DNA of 23,237 bases, taken from NCBI GenBank assembly GCA_020629815.1, contig JAHDCN010000013.1, positions 1 to 23,237 of the forward strand, read 5' to 3'. The DNA is from Verrucomicrobiota bacterium. Its GTDB lineage: Bacteria > Verrucomicrobiota > Verrucomicrobiia > Verrucomicrobiales > DEV007. Below, one piece after another: positions 22,725-23,237 of the stretch. The translations under genes and the position numbers were made by a program. Each line of letters starts with the position of its first letter. Within the stretch, counting starts at the first letter, position 1. The notes beneath the pieces were generated by a model that saw only the letters and a list, made by a program, of their open reading frames with translations, searched no databases and was not told the DNA's origin.

Positions 22725-23237
22725 ATGCCGCTTTCCCGGAAGAGTGTTTTCTTTTGTCTTATTGCGCCCACCGTATTTTGGCTGGCGGCGTTTTCTGTGT
22801 CCGCTGAGCCCGGATTTGAAGCCCCGAGAATCTCTACGGAGGCTCCGTCGATTGATGGTGTGCTGGATGATCCTGCCTGGCAAAGCAGCCGATTGATTTC
22901 GAATCTTTCGCAACAGTATCCGAATGATACTGCTCCGCCGTCTGAAAAGACAGAGGTTCGGGTTTGCTATGATGAACGGAATCTTTATGTCGCGTTTTAC
23001 TGCTTCGACTCGGAGCCTGAAGAGATTCGGGCCACTATCATGCAGCGGGATCAATCTGTGGGGTCGAATGACTTTGTCTGGATTATACTCGATCCGTTCC
23101 AAACCGGGCGCGAGGGATTTTACTTTCGTTTGAATCCGAACGGCGCAAAAGGAGAGGGGAGGCTCACAGAGCAGTCGCGGCGGCCGAATATGAATTGGGA
23201 TGCGTTGTGGGAAGGAGCCGGGAAGTTTACTGAAGAT
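22725..23237 (+). CDS. Secreted CBM9/DUF5916-type protein (3' truncated)
   Basis: The frame opens with the ATG at 22725-22727 and stays open to the last base (171 codons), so the gene runs out of the window. A signal peptide is visible (residues 4-28, ending FSVSAEP). The following segment, APRISTEAPSIDGVLDDPAW, is the classic start of a CBM9-like domain, continued by TEVRVCYDERNLYVAFYCFD, RDQSVGSNDFVWIILDPFQ and FYFRLNPNGAKGEG. In full-length relatives this domain is followed by a DUF5916 beta-barrel-like outer-membrane part. It may be an outer-membrane carbohydrate-related protein; function is unknown. The right repeat block lies directly upstream. Confidence 0.85.
   Translation, partial: MPLSRKSVFFCLIAPTVFWLAAFSVSAEPGFEAPRISTEAPSIDGVLDDPAWQSSRLISNLSQQYPNDTAPPSEKTEVRVCYDERNLYVAFYCFDSEPEEIRATIMQRDQSVGSNDFVWIILDPFQTGREGFYFRLNPNGAKGEGRLTEQSRRPNMNWDALWEGAGKFTED

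Overview
The window reads as chromosomal DNA of a verrucomicrobial (PVC-group) bacterium, probably a marine, polysaccharide-degrading member near the Opitutae/Puniceicoccales. The main pointers are a 51-residue small basic protein of the Chlamydiae/Verrucomicrobia-restricted type, a LexA box of the form TGTTC-N4-GAACA in front of lexA, and several secreted carbohydrate-related proteins (sulfatase, PL14-type lyase, DUF1080, CBM9/DUF5916, glycoside-hydrolase-like). The taxonomic placement is inference. No rRNA, tRNA, CRISPR array or insertion sequence was seen.

Layout. 1-291: C-terminal end of a probable glutamine-dependent NAD+ synthase. 295-344: first block of a 22-bp tandem repeat. 346-2146 (minus): hslO (Hsp33), a 97-residue RNase III-like protein and a lipoprotein. 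2219-2629 (plus): a lone cyclic-nucleotide-binding-type domain. 2643-4662 (minus): lexA then lysA. 4792-7324 (plus): three envelope genes (TPR protein, lipid-anchored D,D-carboxypeptidase, lipoprotein). 7345-11606 (minus): glycoside-hydrolase-like protein, FHA protein, smpB, sulfatase. 11713-13836 (plus): a tight panE / purine nucleoside phosphorylase / DUF2237 operon closed by a clear hairpin terminator. 13940-14986 (minus): a winged-helix plus PD-(D/E)XK-like protein whose nuclease motif looks degenerate. 15256-19407 (minus): DUF1080 protein, GYF/bPH2 membrane protein, YbjN-like protein, ABC-2 permease and a secreted carbohydrate-binding-like protein. 19553-20454 (plus): small basic protein and an RsuA/RluB-type pseudouridine synthase. 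20471-21250 (minus): PL14-type polysaccharide lyase. 21361-22557 (plus): GT4 glycosyltransferase. 22613-22709: second block of the 22-bp repeat. 22725-end (plus): the beginning of a secreted CBM9/DUF5916-type protein.

The genes are a mixture of housekeeping functions (NAD, lysine/peptidoglycan precursor, SOS control, trans-translation, rRNA modification, purine salvage, pantothenate) and a scattered polysaccharide-use and cell-envelope set, rather than one island. The items that standard annotation would not explain are the 22-bp repeat blocks at both ends (37-nt cores differing at one base), the permease/YbjN/GYF-bPH2 gene set that has no visible ATPase, the active-site-degenerate PD-(D/E)XK-like protein, and the very small RNase III-like protein. 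I see no clear evidence of a complete new defence or mobile system. No gene-free stretch exceeds 300 bases; the longest (14987-15255, 269 nt) is AT-rich and holds one short inverted repeat.
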